From CBDCKR01 sp964572045 (GTDB lineage Bacteria > Gemmatimonadota > Gemmatimonadetes > Longimicrobiales > Gaopeijiaceae), in NCBI GenBank assembly GCA_964572045.1, contig CAZNEI010000037.1, positions 1 through 26,610 of the forward strand: a stretch of 26,610 bases of DNA. Reading direction: 5' to 3'. Every line of letters starts with the position of its first letter. Position 1 is the stretch's first letter. The notes under the pieces were generated by a model, which did no database searches, had not been told where the DNA came from, and was given only the letters and a program-made list of their open reading frames with translations. Made by a program: the position numbers and the translations under genes. Positions 1 to 6,866 of the stretch are shown piece after piece.

Positions 1-60
1 GGCGCTAAAGGCTTGACAGAGTTGCGCTTACAGGAAGAAAATGGACGAGAACTAGGCTAG
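1..60 (+). CDS. C-terminal tail of an upstream ORF (partial)
   Basis: Frame 1 is open from the first base to a TAG at 58-60 and encodes about 19 residues ending in NGRELG. The other two forward frames stop within the first 15 bases. It could be the end of a gene that starts before the window, but the piece is too short to assign to a family. Confidence 0.2.
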   Translation, partial: GAKGLTELRLQEENGRELG

Positions 61-258
61 GGAGTAGGCATTTCCGGTCGGACACCGGAGCCCTCACCGG
101 CTTGCGCTCGATGAACTCGGTGCGGTTCCGCTTTGACACGCCGCGGCCGCCGACCCCAATTCAAGAGCACCGCGTCCGATCCCCTTGGCTGCTCCCACCA
201 ATCGAGGCGTTTCGTGAACCTTAGGCGGACGGACGGCTCGCCGAGAGCGCCATCCTCG

Positions 259-1281
259 ATGGACCTGATGACCGATCAACCATCTCTCTTCGACCCCGTG
301 TTGTGGAAAGAGGACCTTTTCAAACTCCTAAGGCGAGGTGTGGGAAGTTTGGATCACGGAGGGTCCACGACGACAACAGAGGTTGGGGATTGCATCGTGG
401 TCCCCGTCCTACGTCACCTCGGATGGGATGTCGATGATGATGAACAAGTGGTGCGCGGGCACGAGACCACGGCAGGTGCCGTGGACTTCGTCCTGTGCGA
501 TACCTCCCGGGAGCCCGCAGTCCTCATCAAGATCGGTGCACTGCCGGCGGTGACGAACAAGGCGACCACACATCCCTTTGAAGACAGAACAATACGCGCG
601 ATCCATTTAGCCGTCTCAGAGGATGGCCATGTCTGGAGATTCCACCTAGCCGCAGGTCGGGGGACTATTCGCAACCGGGAGTTCGAATGCGTCCATGTTG
701 ACACGGAAACGGATGTCGTCGCCGAAGCGTTCGAGCGCTACCTTGCCTTCCAGGCGGTCAAATCGGGAGCCGCGTTGCGGCTCGCGGAGCAGGACTATGG
801 CCGGAAACGCTTCCCGGCGGAAGCTCACGGGGCATGGCATCGTTCCCTTTTGGGGCGCGAGCTTCTCCATCGGTTCCTGCGCGAAGTGGAGGAAGCGATA
901 GGCGTAGCACCCGATCCCGAGCAAGCCGAGGAATTCGTTTCCCGCCAGTGTGGCTCGGCATCTTGGCCACCCGATCCGCCCGAGGCCAAGCCAGCGCGCC
1001 GGGTTGCAATGGGCGATCGCGTCTGGGTCTACGATTTCGCCTTGCGGGAGATTGTCACACACACGGTCGTCGGTGGCGATCCGGACTGCGAGCGGGGCGA
1101 GGTGTCGTGCGGCTCCGCAGTAGGGTTCGCGCTGCTCGGAGCCCGCGAGGGAGAGGAGAGGGAGCTTCGCCTTCCAGATAAGGCACCCCGGCCCATTCGT
1201 ATCGTGCTTATTGGGACCCGGGTTAGCCGGAACGATGTTGGCTCGCGCACCTATTCCTCGGAGCGAGCCGGAGCGGGTTGA
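259..1281 (+). CDS. HsdR-N-like (PD-D/ExK fold) protein with GreA/GreB-type C-terminal domain
   Basis: This 340-aa protein has two recognisable parts. Residues ~40-165 resemble the N-terminal domain of type I restriction HsdR (HSDR_N): VPVLRHLGWDVDDDEQVV, then GAVDFVL and AVLIKIGAL. In the family the last strand normally reads like VLIE(A/V)KAL; here the catalytic E and K are replaced by K and G, so nuclease activity is doubtful. Residues ~247-325 match the GreA/GreB C-terminal domain pattern: a GDRVWVYD start, a THTVVG strand, then SAVGFALLGAREGEE. I infer a DNA- or RNA-polymerase-binding accessory protein rather than an active nuclease. The frame is open from a TTG at 133, but the 42 extra residues are low-complexity. 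I prefer the ATG at 259 (another at 268), preceded by GAGAG about 10 nt upstream. No helicase or HsdM/HsdS genes lie nearby. Confidence 0.72.
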   Translation: MDLMTDQPSLFDPVLWKEDLFKLLRRGVGSLDHGGSTTTTEVGDCIVVPVLRHLGWDVDDDEQVVRGHETTAGAVDFVLCDTSREPAVLIKIGALPAVTNKATTHPFEDRTIRAIHLAVSEDGHVWRFHLAAGRGTIRNREFECVHVDTETDVVAEAFERYLAFQAVKSGAALRLAEQDYGRKRFPAEAHGAWHRSLLGRELLHRFLREVEEAIGVAPDPEQAEEFVSRQCGSASWPPDPPEAKPARRVAMGDRVWVYDFALREIVTHTVVGGDPDCERGEVSCGSAVGFALLGAREGEERELRLPDKAPRPIRIVLIGTRVSRNDVGSRTYSSERAGAG

Positions 1282-1342
1282 ATTCCCGCCGATCACTCCT
1301 GTATTCCGGGGATTTCGGGCCGGTCAAGTCGGACAGCCTCGA

Positions 1343-1398
1343 ACGGCAGGAGTGGCAGATCGTGCGGCCCTGATTGAACTTACGTGATCTCCTGCCGT
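1343..1398. repeat. Inverted repeat, 10-bp arms
   Basis: ACGGCAGGAG at 1343-1352 is exactly complementary to CTCCTGCCGT at 1389-1398, with a 36-nt loop. It lies about 60 nt after the HsdR-N-like gene. No T-run follows, so it is not a clear terminator. Confidence 0.3.
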
Positions 1399-1437
1399 GA
1401 TTCGCCCCTTCGGCCTTCCGCCTACGCGCCTGCCACC

Positions 1438-1608
1438 ATGACAACCAAGGCGTTGTACCTCTCGACCGGAGCCGCACGAAGCCTAAGGAAGTACTTCAAG
1501 AGGTTTGTTGACGTTGAGGGCGCATCGCTGAGCGACCGGGAACTCATGAGGGTGGTCGCCCCCAGGCTCCGATGCGTCTACTCGTTGACAGTGATGCGCG
1601 TTCTGTAA
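1438..1608 (+). CDS. Possible small basic protein, unrecognised
   Basis: This ORF encodes 56 residues starting MTTKALYLS, with a basic stretch (RSLRKYFKRF) followed by an acidic turn. It resembles no family I know. No convincing ribosome binding site precedes the ATG, and the frame is open further upstream to 1384. It may be a remnant or chance. Confidence 0.2.
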   Translation: MTTKALYLSTGAARSLRKYFKRFVDVEGASLSDRELMRVVAPRLRCVYSLTVMRVL

Positions 1609-1901
1609 GCTGGCGGCGTCCCATCTCCTATCGGATGCCGCCAAAGTCACTCACGTGGAGAGGATGACCACCGTCCGACCGGGCATGGCAGCGTGCCCGA
1701 AGCTGAGACCGCCACCGCCGGCCCAGGAGCTGGCTCCGGCCGCGACCATTACTTCCGCCAGCGGACCTGCCTTGCCGCGGAACGCGAACACGGAGAGCAT
1801 TCTCAATCGGAGACTCCGGGGGTCTTCGAGCGCCGGACCGGGCCAAGCCAAGGAGGCGTCGGCCGACCGGATCGTCCCCGCACTGAAGACGGGAGAATCG
1901 A

Positions 1902-2366
1902 ATGCGGAAACTGCTGCTGGTCGTGTGCCTGGCCACGCTCGTCCCCGAGGCCGGGGCGCAGGAGGCGCCGGGCCGAGTGATGCTCGAGGCCGGCATCGTC
2001 GGCGGCAACAGCGTGGCTTGTCCCGGACATTACGTGGCCACGAGCGGCCGCATCGCCGGGCCCGTGTCCCTCTACGGCATGGTGGAGAACTACCGCTGCG
2101 TCGATCTGGCGGGGTCGGCGAACCGACTCGGAGCCTCCCTCCTGCTCGGCCGGGCCCGTTGGTTCCTTCGCCCGGCCCTGCGAGGGGGCATCGAGTACGA
2201 CGGCGGCGACGTCTCCGAGACCTTGGGGGCGAGCCTGACCTTGGGGCGGCGCTATGGAGCCCGCTTCATGGTCCATTTCGGCAATCTTTCCGACGACGCG
2301 CTCGTACTCTTCCAAATGGGCGGCTACCTCTCGTTCGGGCCGGGACGGGGGCAACGCACGGAGTGA
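1902..2366 (+). CDS. Secreted beta-barrel-like outer-membrane protein, hypothetical
   Basis: The 154-aa protein begins with a clear Sec signal peptide: MRKLL, a hydrophobic core LVVCLATLV, and a likely cleavage site after AGA, before QEAPG. The mature part alternates short strand-like segments rich in Gly and aromatic residues (VSLYGMVENY, LGASLLLGRARWF, LGASLTLGRRYGARF, FQMGGYLSF). This pattern is typical of small outer-membrane barrels or periplasmic barrel-like proteins. Two cysteines (in VACPG and YRCVD) could form a disulphide in the envelope. GGGAG lies about 6 nt upstream of the ATG and supports the start. It stands alone, with over 400 nt of non-coding sequence on the 3' side. Its specific role is unknown. 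Confidence 0.68.
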   Translation: MRKLLLVVCLATLVPEAGAQEAPGRVMLEAGIVGGNSVACPGHYVATSGRIAGPVSLYGMVENYRCVDLAGSANRLGASLLLGRARWFLRPALRGGIEYDGGDVSETLGASLTLGRRYGARFMVHFGNLSDDALVLFQMGGYLSFGPGRGQRTE

Positions 2367-2827
2367 CCCCCGGGCCGGCCTGCGACGGCCCGGTCTCCCC
2401 GGTCAAGGGGAGTCTGCGGTCGGTGCGCACTACGGCTCCGGAACCTCGTTCAGGCGGTCCTCCAATAGATCGTGTGCCACCCGGGAGGCTTTGCGGCTCA
2501 CCCGGTCTGCCAGGAGGGGCGACAGAGTCAGCATCCTGTTTCACCGCCCCATTGCCGCCGCCCCGGGCGGCGCGGCATGGGCAACGACGACCTTCGGGAC
2601 CTGAAAGCAGGAGAGACTCCAGGTTGTGGATCCCGGGGACGCGCCCCGAGGGCTCTCAGGCCGCGCTCCTGGGTCGCGCCGGCGTCGACCCCTTCGCTCC
2701 GGGATCGTGCCAGGAACCCGGCGGAGGGGTCAAGTGTTCCCCTGCGAAGACACGCATCGGCACCGCCGCCACGGGGTCCATTCGTCTTCCCGCCCGGCCA
2801 GCGAGGAGACCCGAGAAAACGAGAGCC
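2367..2827. other. Intergenic region with one possible 34-aa minus-strand ORF
   Basis: I see no supported gene in these 460 bases. The one item of note is a minus-strand ORF from ATG at 2534 to TAG at 2430. It encodes a helical-looking 34-aa peptide (RKASRVAHDLLEDRLNEV near its end). It has no strong ribosome binding site and no recognised family. Confidence 0.3.
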
Positions 2828-3268
2828 ATGCCGACCCCGCGAAACCTCTATCTGAACCTGCCCGTCGCCGACCTCGACCGCTCCGTCGAGTTCTTCGGTG
2901 CGCTCGGCTTTACGCTCAACCCTGAGTTCTCGGACGAGACTGCGGCGGGGATGAGCATCACCGAGCAGATCTTTCTGATGCTCCACACCCACGCTTCGTT
3001 CGCGCGGTTCACCCCGGGCAAGAGGATCGCCGACGCGACGCGCGACGCCGAGGTCCTGATCGCCCTCGACGCGCCCGATCGGACGGGCGTGGACGAGACG
3101 ATCGAGCGCGCCGTGGCGGCCGGAGGTAGCGAGTACGGGGAGGCCATGGATCACGGCTGGATGTACTACCGCGCCTTCCAGGACCCCGACGGCCATATCT
3201 GGGAGATCCTCCACACCGACATGAGCCGGATGCCCGCCGATGCGGGAAGCGACGACCCGGGGGCGTGA
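2828..3268 (+). CDS. VOC/glyoxalase-superfamily protein
   Basis: This 146-aa protein matches the vicinal oxygen chelate fold of the glyoxalase/bleomycin-resistance superfamily. It begins RNLYLNLPVADLDRSVEFF, the usual first beta-alpha unit, followed by LGFTLNPEFSDE. The second half has AAGGSEYGEAMDHGWMYYRA and FQDPDGHIWEILHTD, the conserved DPDGHxWE motif with the metal-ligand glutamate. Its closest general type is the short 'PhnB/extradiol-like' VOC protein with TEQIFLMLHT in the middle. The frame is open far upstream (from 1655), but that stretch is arginine- and proline-rich noncoding-type sequence. The ATG at 2828 begins exactly at the conserved N-terminus. Substrate and role cannot be told from sequence. 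Confidence 0.9.
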   Translation: MPTPRNLYLNLPVADLDRSVEFFGALGFTLNPEFSDETAAGMSITEQIFLMLHTHASFARFTPGKRIADATRDAEVLIALDAPDRTGVDETIERAVAAGGSEYGEAMDHGWMYYRAFQDPDGHIWEILHTDMSRMPADAGSDDPGA

Positions 3269-3384
3269 AGGGACGCTCCTGCGCATCCCGACCTCCTCCC
3301 CGACAGGAGCCGCCAGCTCCGCCCGAGAGGTGCTGCGGACGCCCGCCGAACCGACCTTTGGCCCCAGGGTCACCGAGTGTGCGG

Positions 3385-3419
3385 CCAAATGAAAACTACA
3401 TGTCCGTCCAAATGAAAAC
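3385..3419. repeat. 12-bp direct repeat (CCAAATGAAAAC), possible mobile-element end
   Basis: CCAAATGAAAAC occurs at 3385-3396 and again at 3408-3419, a 23-nt period. The motif is AT-rich in a GC-rich setting. Short tandem repeats of this kind with AATGAAAAC-like sequence occur at the ends of some IS21-type elements (knowledge of the family, not a match I can verify). No transposase is present, and a decayed gene lies 17 nt away. Confidence 0.4.
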
Positions 3420-3435
3420 CCACAACCGGAATGGA

Positions 3436-3682
3436 CTATCCCACACCGTCGATGATCCGCCGAACCGGCACCGCGTAGAGCCGATCCGCGAAAGGCACGG
3501 TTTGATTCCCCATCGTACGCCACGACGCCGGCCGCGAACTTCTCGCCAAGCGACTTCCGGAGCTTGCGAAGACCCCGGAAGTCACGCGAACGCACCGTCC
3601 CCGAGGCCTTGACCTCGATGCCCGCGAGGCCCGTGGCGCCGTAGCCGACGACGATGCGTCGGACGAATGAAAGTTCAGTGCA
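3436..3682 (-). pseudogene. Remnant of AAA ATPase DUF4143 C-terminal domain
   Basis: Read on the minus strand from ~3682, one frame gives TELSFVRR, then GLAGIEVKASGTVRSRDF, RGLRKLRKSLGEKFAAGVV and AYDG. The adjacent frame continues NQTVPFADRLYAVPVRRII and ends at a TAG (3436-3438). Together these reproduce the C-terminus of the DUF4143 ATPases (GIEVKAS, DFRGLRKL, GVVLYDG, PFGDRLYAVPV). A frameshift near 3510 breaks the domain, and about a dozen residues seem deleted between TELSFVRR and the IEVK strand. The N-terminal AAA domain is absent. These ATPases are commonly found in mobile or accessory regions. Confidence 0.7.
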
Positions 3683-3734
3683 GCTCCAACGCCCGAACGA
3701 CGCCGGATCGGGCCATCACACCCCATCGACGCTA

Positions 3735-4775
3735 CTAGCGGCCCGGCACCCCCACGCGATCGTTGCGGGCGAGGACGCGGCCGTGCGGCTCGAACGCGAA
3801 GGGCACGGAGCGGTTGTCGGGATCCCAGAGGTCGGGGTGGGTCTGCACCTGGAGATGGAGGTGCGGCATCGTCGTGTTCCCGGAGTTTCCGACCCGGGCC
3901 AGCGGATCGCCCTTCCGAACCCGGTCGCCTACGCTGACCCGGACCGTCCCGCGTCGAAGATGGGCGAGGACGACGAAGCCGCCGGTGTCGAGTTCGATCA
4001 CGATGGCGTTTCCCGCCGCGTCCCCGGGATCGCTCACGAAGTTGGCTCCTTCCGAATCGTCGATCTCGTCCCGCGCGACGACTACCGTGCCGTCGGAGGG
4101 CGACACGAGCGGCTGCTCCCAGCTATAGACGGACGCATTGCCCTCCCCTTCGGTGAAGATCCGGCCGTCGTCCAGCCGAACGAGGTCGAGGGCGAAGTGC
4201 TGGTTGTAGGCCGCAAGATGGTGATTCTGAAGGGGACTCCGGCCGCCTTGCACAACGAGCCACTCGCCCTCGAAGGGCGGACCGATTTCCACGACGGAGG
4301 CCGGCCCGTCCACAGGGCTTCCGCCCCGAACGGCGCGACCGAGATCGAACGCCAGGACCAGTGCGCCGACCGCCATCACGAAGGTAGGCCCGGCGTTGGT
4401 TCGTTGCGGGACGAGGAATGAGGCCGCGATGCGCGCCAGGGAGACCCCGACGACGGCGGCGACCAGAGTCGTCGTCTCCGCCGATCGCGGAAACACCGCC
4501 AGGCATGCGGCGGCAGCCATGGCCCAGAAGCTCGCGCGCCCCACCGCCTGCACGAATTCGGGCCGCCGGTCGGACCTGCCGAACCCGCGGGGCAACACCA
4601 GCTGTAGTCGCCCCTTCCACGCGAGCCATCCCCGATTTGCGACCGCCCAGGCCAGGCCGAGCAGTAGGACGGCCGCCAGCGCCTGGTGGCTGTAGAGCCC
4701 GAGAAGCCGGAGCGAGAACAGTGCCAAGAGGGCGAGCAGCGTGAGCAGCGTCGTGACGATGTTGGAGGGACTCAT
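3735..4775 (-). CDS. Membrane-anchored M23 (LytM-type) metallopeptidase
   Basis: This 346-aa protein has about five hydrophobic segments in the first ~150 residues (for example VTTLLTLLALLALFSLRLL, ALAAVLLLGLAWAVA and FVMAVGALVLAFDLG). A C-terminal M23 domain follows. The zinc-site motifs are visible: NQHFALDLVR (the H-x3-D motif) and TTMPHLHLQVQ (the HxH motif). Between them are GTVVVARDE, GNAIVIELD and LAHLRRGTVRVSVGDRVRKG, the usual biotinyl-lipoyl-like M23 strands. The family cleaves peptidoglycan cross-links or acts in cell-wall remodelling. The active domain is predicted outside the cytoplasmic membrane. The frame extends upstream to 4931, but AGGAAGGA 7 nt before the ATG at 4775 and the following membrane segment fix the start. 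It is monocistronic. Confidence 0.86.
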   Translation of the reverse strand: MSPSNIVTTLLTLLALLALFSLRLLGLYSHQALAAVLLLGLAWAVANRGWLAWKGRLQLVLPRGFGRSDRRPEFVQAVGRASFWAMAAAACLAVFPRSAETTTLVAAVVGVSLARIAASFLVPQRTNAGPTFVMAVGALVLAFDLGRAVRGGSPVDGPASVVEIGPPFEGEWLVVQGGRSPLQNHHLAAYNQHFALDLVRLDDGRIFTEGEGNASVYSWEQPLVSPSDGTVVVARDEIDDSEGANFVSDPGDAAGNAIVIELDTGGFVVLAHLRRGTVRVSVGDRVRKGDPLARVGNSGNTTMPHLHLQVQTHPDLWDPDNRSVPFAFEPHGRVLARNDRVGVPGR

Positions 4776-4782
4776 TCCAGAT

Positions 4783-4790
4783 TCCTTCCT
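4783..4790 (-). promoter_or_regulatory. Ribosome binding site deciding the M23 peptidase start
   Basis: On the minus strand AGGAAGGA lies 7 nt before the ATG at 4775. It favours this start over the upstream in-frame codons to 4931. Confidence 0.7.
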
Positions 4791-5254
4791 CAGAGGATCA
4801 GTTGAAAGAAGCGTTTCCAACGTAGCCAACCGCCCGAGATGTCCCGACTCACTCGGAGAGCTGTGTGCCTGGCGAGTCCGGGCTTTCCCAGAGACATCGT
4901 CCCGAGCGCTGGCGTCAAGTATCACGCACATACCCCTCAGGGCCCCAGCGACCGCTGTCTCTCGAATCCGTAAACGTGGGCCTAGAGCCGCCCCGTCGCA
5001 TGACTTCCCGCCCCGTTCCAGAGCCTCTGAATCTTGATGTGGAGCGGCTAGGGGAAGGAGTGCCTCAAACGTGAACGGGCTGCCGACCCTCGCCCGACGC
5101 CCCTCGCGGAGCGGCGATTCGCCTGCGCCCCTCCCATGGGATCCTCCATGACAGGGATCGTTCGCGTAACCCTGTGAACTTCTTCAGTCTAGTGGAGAGC
5201 ATCACCTGACCGATTGGGTCGATCGACACCGGTATCGAAGGGCAATCCGCACCC
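4791..5254. other. Intergenic region between divergent genes, no supported gene
   Basis: This stretch separates the minus-strand peptidase from the plus-strand membrane protein, so it should hold both promoters. Short open frames exist (for example 4865-5074 plus), but they have no ribosome binding site and no family resemblance. Confidence 0.4.
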
Positions 5255-5968
5255 ATGGATATCAGCAACTGGAGGGAGGATGCGCCGCGGTGGATCGCGA
5301 AATCGCGCGAGCTGGCCGAGCGCACCTGGTCGACGATTCGGGTCGCTTCGACGGCTGGCGAAGTGACGCGGCTACCCTTCGTATTCTTTGCGGTCGGATT
5401 GCTCGGAGGGCTGCGGATCGGCGACTCGGAGATTTGGCGGGGTCCGACGCCCTTTGCGCTCGTGCTTGGCGTGCTCATGATTGGGGCGCTCAGCAGACAC
5501 GGCGCCTTCGAACTCAGTCAGCTCCTGAATACCCCGCGCTTGACGCTCGACCGCAACGGGTGGGTCATGGTCTTCGCCGTCGTCTTCGCATCCGCCCAAG
5601 CATTGTCGCTGGCGACCCCTGATTGGCCACCGTTCCGCATCGGAGCTTCCGCACTCTACTCGATTGCGCTCCTAGCTCTCATCACCCAGGCCGTAGCTGC
5701 CGACCGCGCGCGGCTGCTGCGGGGTTGCATCGTGATTCTGGGAGCGGCGTTCATGGTCAAGTTTGTCGTCCTGCCGAGTCCGACCGGAGGATGGCGCGCG
5801 GTCTTGTGCGAGGTTCTTACGCTCGGAATGTGTGAACCGCGACATCCGGCCACCGGCTTTCTCGCGTTCCTCACGCTGTGCTTGTACGTGTTGGCCCTGG
5901 CGAGACTGGTGCCGACGGGAGGCGATGCCTCCGATCTACGCTCTCGCCGAAGCCACCCTGTGGCTTGA
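5255..5968 (+). CDS. Six-TM hypothetical inner-membrane protein
   Basis: The 237-aa protein has a ~37-residue amphipathic, Trp/Arg-rich N-terminus (MDISNWREDAPRWIAK). About six hydrophobic segments follow: PFVFFAVGLLGGLRI, FALVLGVLMIGALS, VMVFAVVFASAQALSLA, ALYSIALLALITQAVAA, CIVILGAAFMVKFVV and GFLAFLTLCLYVLALARLV. Loops are short and the tail is basic, which fits an integral membrane protein with a cytoplasmic C-terminus. I do not recognise the family. GAAGGG lies 11 nt upstream of the ATG. The next gene (6034) is on the same strand 65 nt downstream and is also hydrophobic, so the two may be co-transcribed and act together. Confidence 0.72.
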   Translation: MDISNWREDAPRWIAKSRELAERTWSTIRVASTAGEVTRLPFVFFAVGLLGGLRIGDSEIWRGPTPFALVLGVLMIGALSRHGAFELSQLLNTPRLTLDRNGWVMVFAVVFASAQALSLATPDWPPFRIGASALYSIALLALITQAVAADRARLLRGCIVILGAAFMVKFVVLPSPTGGWRAVLCEVLTLGMCEPRHPATGFLAFLTLCLYVLALARLVPTGGDASDLRSRRSHPVA

Positions 5969-6033
5969 AACAGGTCCGCCGCGGCCGCTACTTTTCCGGA
6001 ATATCGAGACACGAGAGGCAGCGAAGGAGTCCG

Positions 6034-6288
6034 ATGCCGAATGTGATCGCGGGAGCCTTGATCGGTGCAGCGACCAACGGATGGGGAGGCGTACTCGCCG
6101 GCAGCGCTCTGGCGTGGCCCCTCGTCTATTGCGTATACGCCGGTGTCGAGGACGCGCCGCGACTCGCGGCCATGGCCGGCAAGCTGGGGTCGAGTGCCAA
6201 AGCGTACGGTGTGGAGTTCGGCACCGCTTCTCTGACCGCGCTGCCTACCGCCTCCGTCGTCCACCTGGTTCGCAGCGTGCTCACCTGA
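6034..6288 (+). CDS. Small hydrophobic protein (84 aa), hypothetical
   Basis: This short protein starts MPNVIAGALIGAATNGWGG and has two hydrophobic or glycine-rich segments (the N-terminal one through GSALAWPLVYCVYAGV, and FGTASLTALPTASVVHLV). A central linker APRLAAMAGKLG separates them, so it looks like a two-helix membrane peptide. AAGGAG lies 4 nt before the ATG. The frame is open upstream to 5878, but that part overlaps the preceding gene and is not hydrophobic. It follows the six-TM protein by 65 nt and probably shares its transcript. No family is recognised. Confidence 0.55.
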   Translation: MPNVIAGALIGAATNGWGGVLAGSALAWPLVYCVYAGVEDAPRLAAMAGKLGSSAKAYGVEFGTASLTALPTASVVHLVRSVLT

Positions 6289-6866
6289 CGTCGTGTGCAT
6301 TCCGCCGGAAATCTGATTCGACGGGCATTCAGGCGCGTCCACCCAAGACCGGTTTGTTCCGCTCCCTCCTGGCAGTTGTCGTCCCGGTCCCGCCAGTCGC
6401 CGAGGTGGCGGTAGCGCAACTGGTCCTGCTTAGAACTTAGAGGGCGACGACCCGCGGCCGGATCCTGATCTCGAGGTCGCCGACGTGGTCGTGTCTTGAC
6501 CTGTTCTTACTCCCGGACTCGGGGGCCGCCAGAGAACGTCGGCCAGCGACCGCTCCGTTGTGCGGAGAGTGGCGCCCTTCCGGATTGTCGCACGATGCTG
6601 GTCTCCTCGTCTCTGTGATTGACACCACCGGATCCCGGGCTCATCAGTAGCAGGTCCGAAGCCAGGATAGCGGGTTCGCCGCGGGCGTCTTGCCGCGCCT
6701 TCGGCATCCGAAGTGCCGGAAGGCTCCATGCTCCGGTGCCGCCGCATCGCCTTCGGCTGAAACGGTTTCCTCGGTACCCAGACGGGAATGGTCCCGCGAG
6801 GTGCGGGATCGGCCCCGCGAGGTCCGAGGACGATGATGGCCTTCCGCCCGGAGGAGCCCGCACGCC
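6289..6866. other. Long intergenic region upstream of the GHKL ATPase, no supported gene
   Basis: I can support no gene in these 578 bases. Minus-strand frames contain peptide stretches such as RYRHLGDWRDRDD (near 6400) that look protein-like but lead to no recognisable domain. GGAGGAG at 6850-6856 is the ribosome binding site of the next gene. Confidence 0.4.

Noticed and set aside
1655..2827. N-terminal extension of the VOC protein frame (total 537 aa)
   Set aside because: The extension is Arg/Pro-rich, overlaps the secreted barrel-like gene in another frame and has no domain. The VOC fold starts at 2828.
2528..3595. 355-aa minus-strand frame
   Set aside because: Only its first ~30 residues are meaningful (the DUF4143 remnant); the rest is antisense to the VOC gene.
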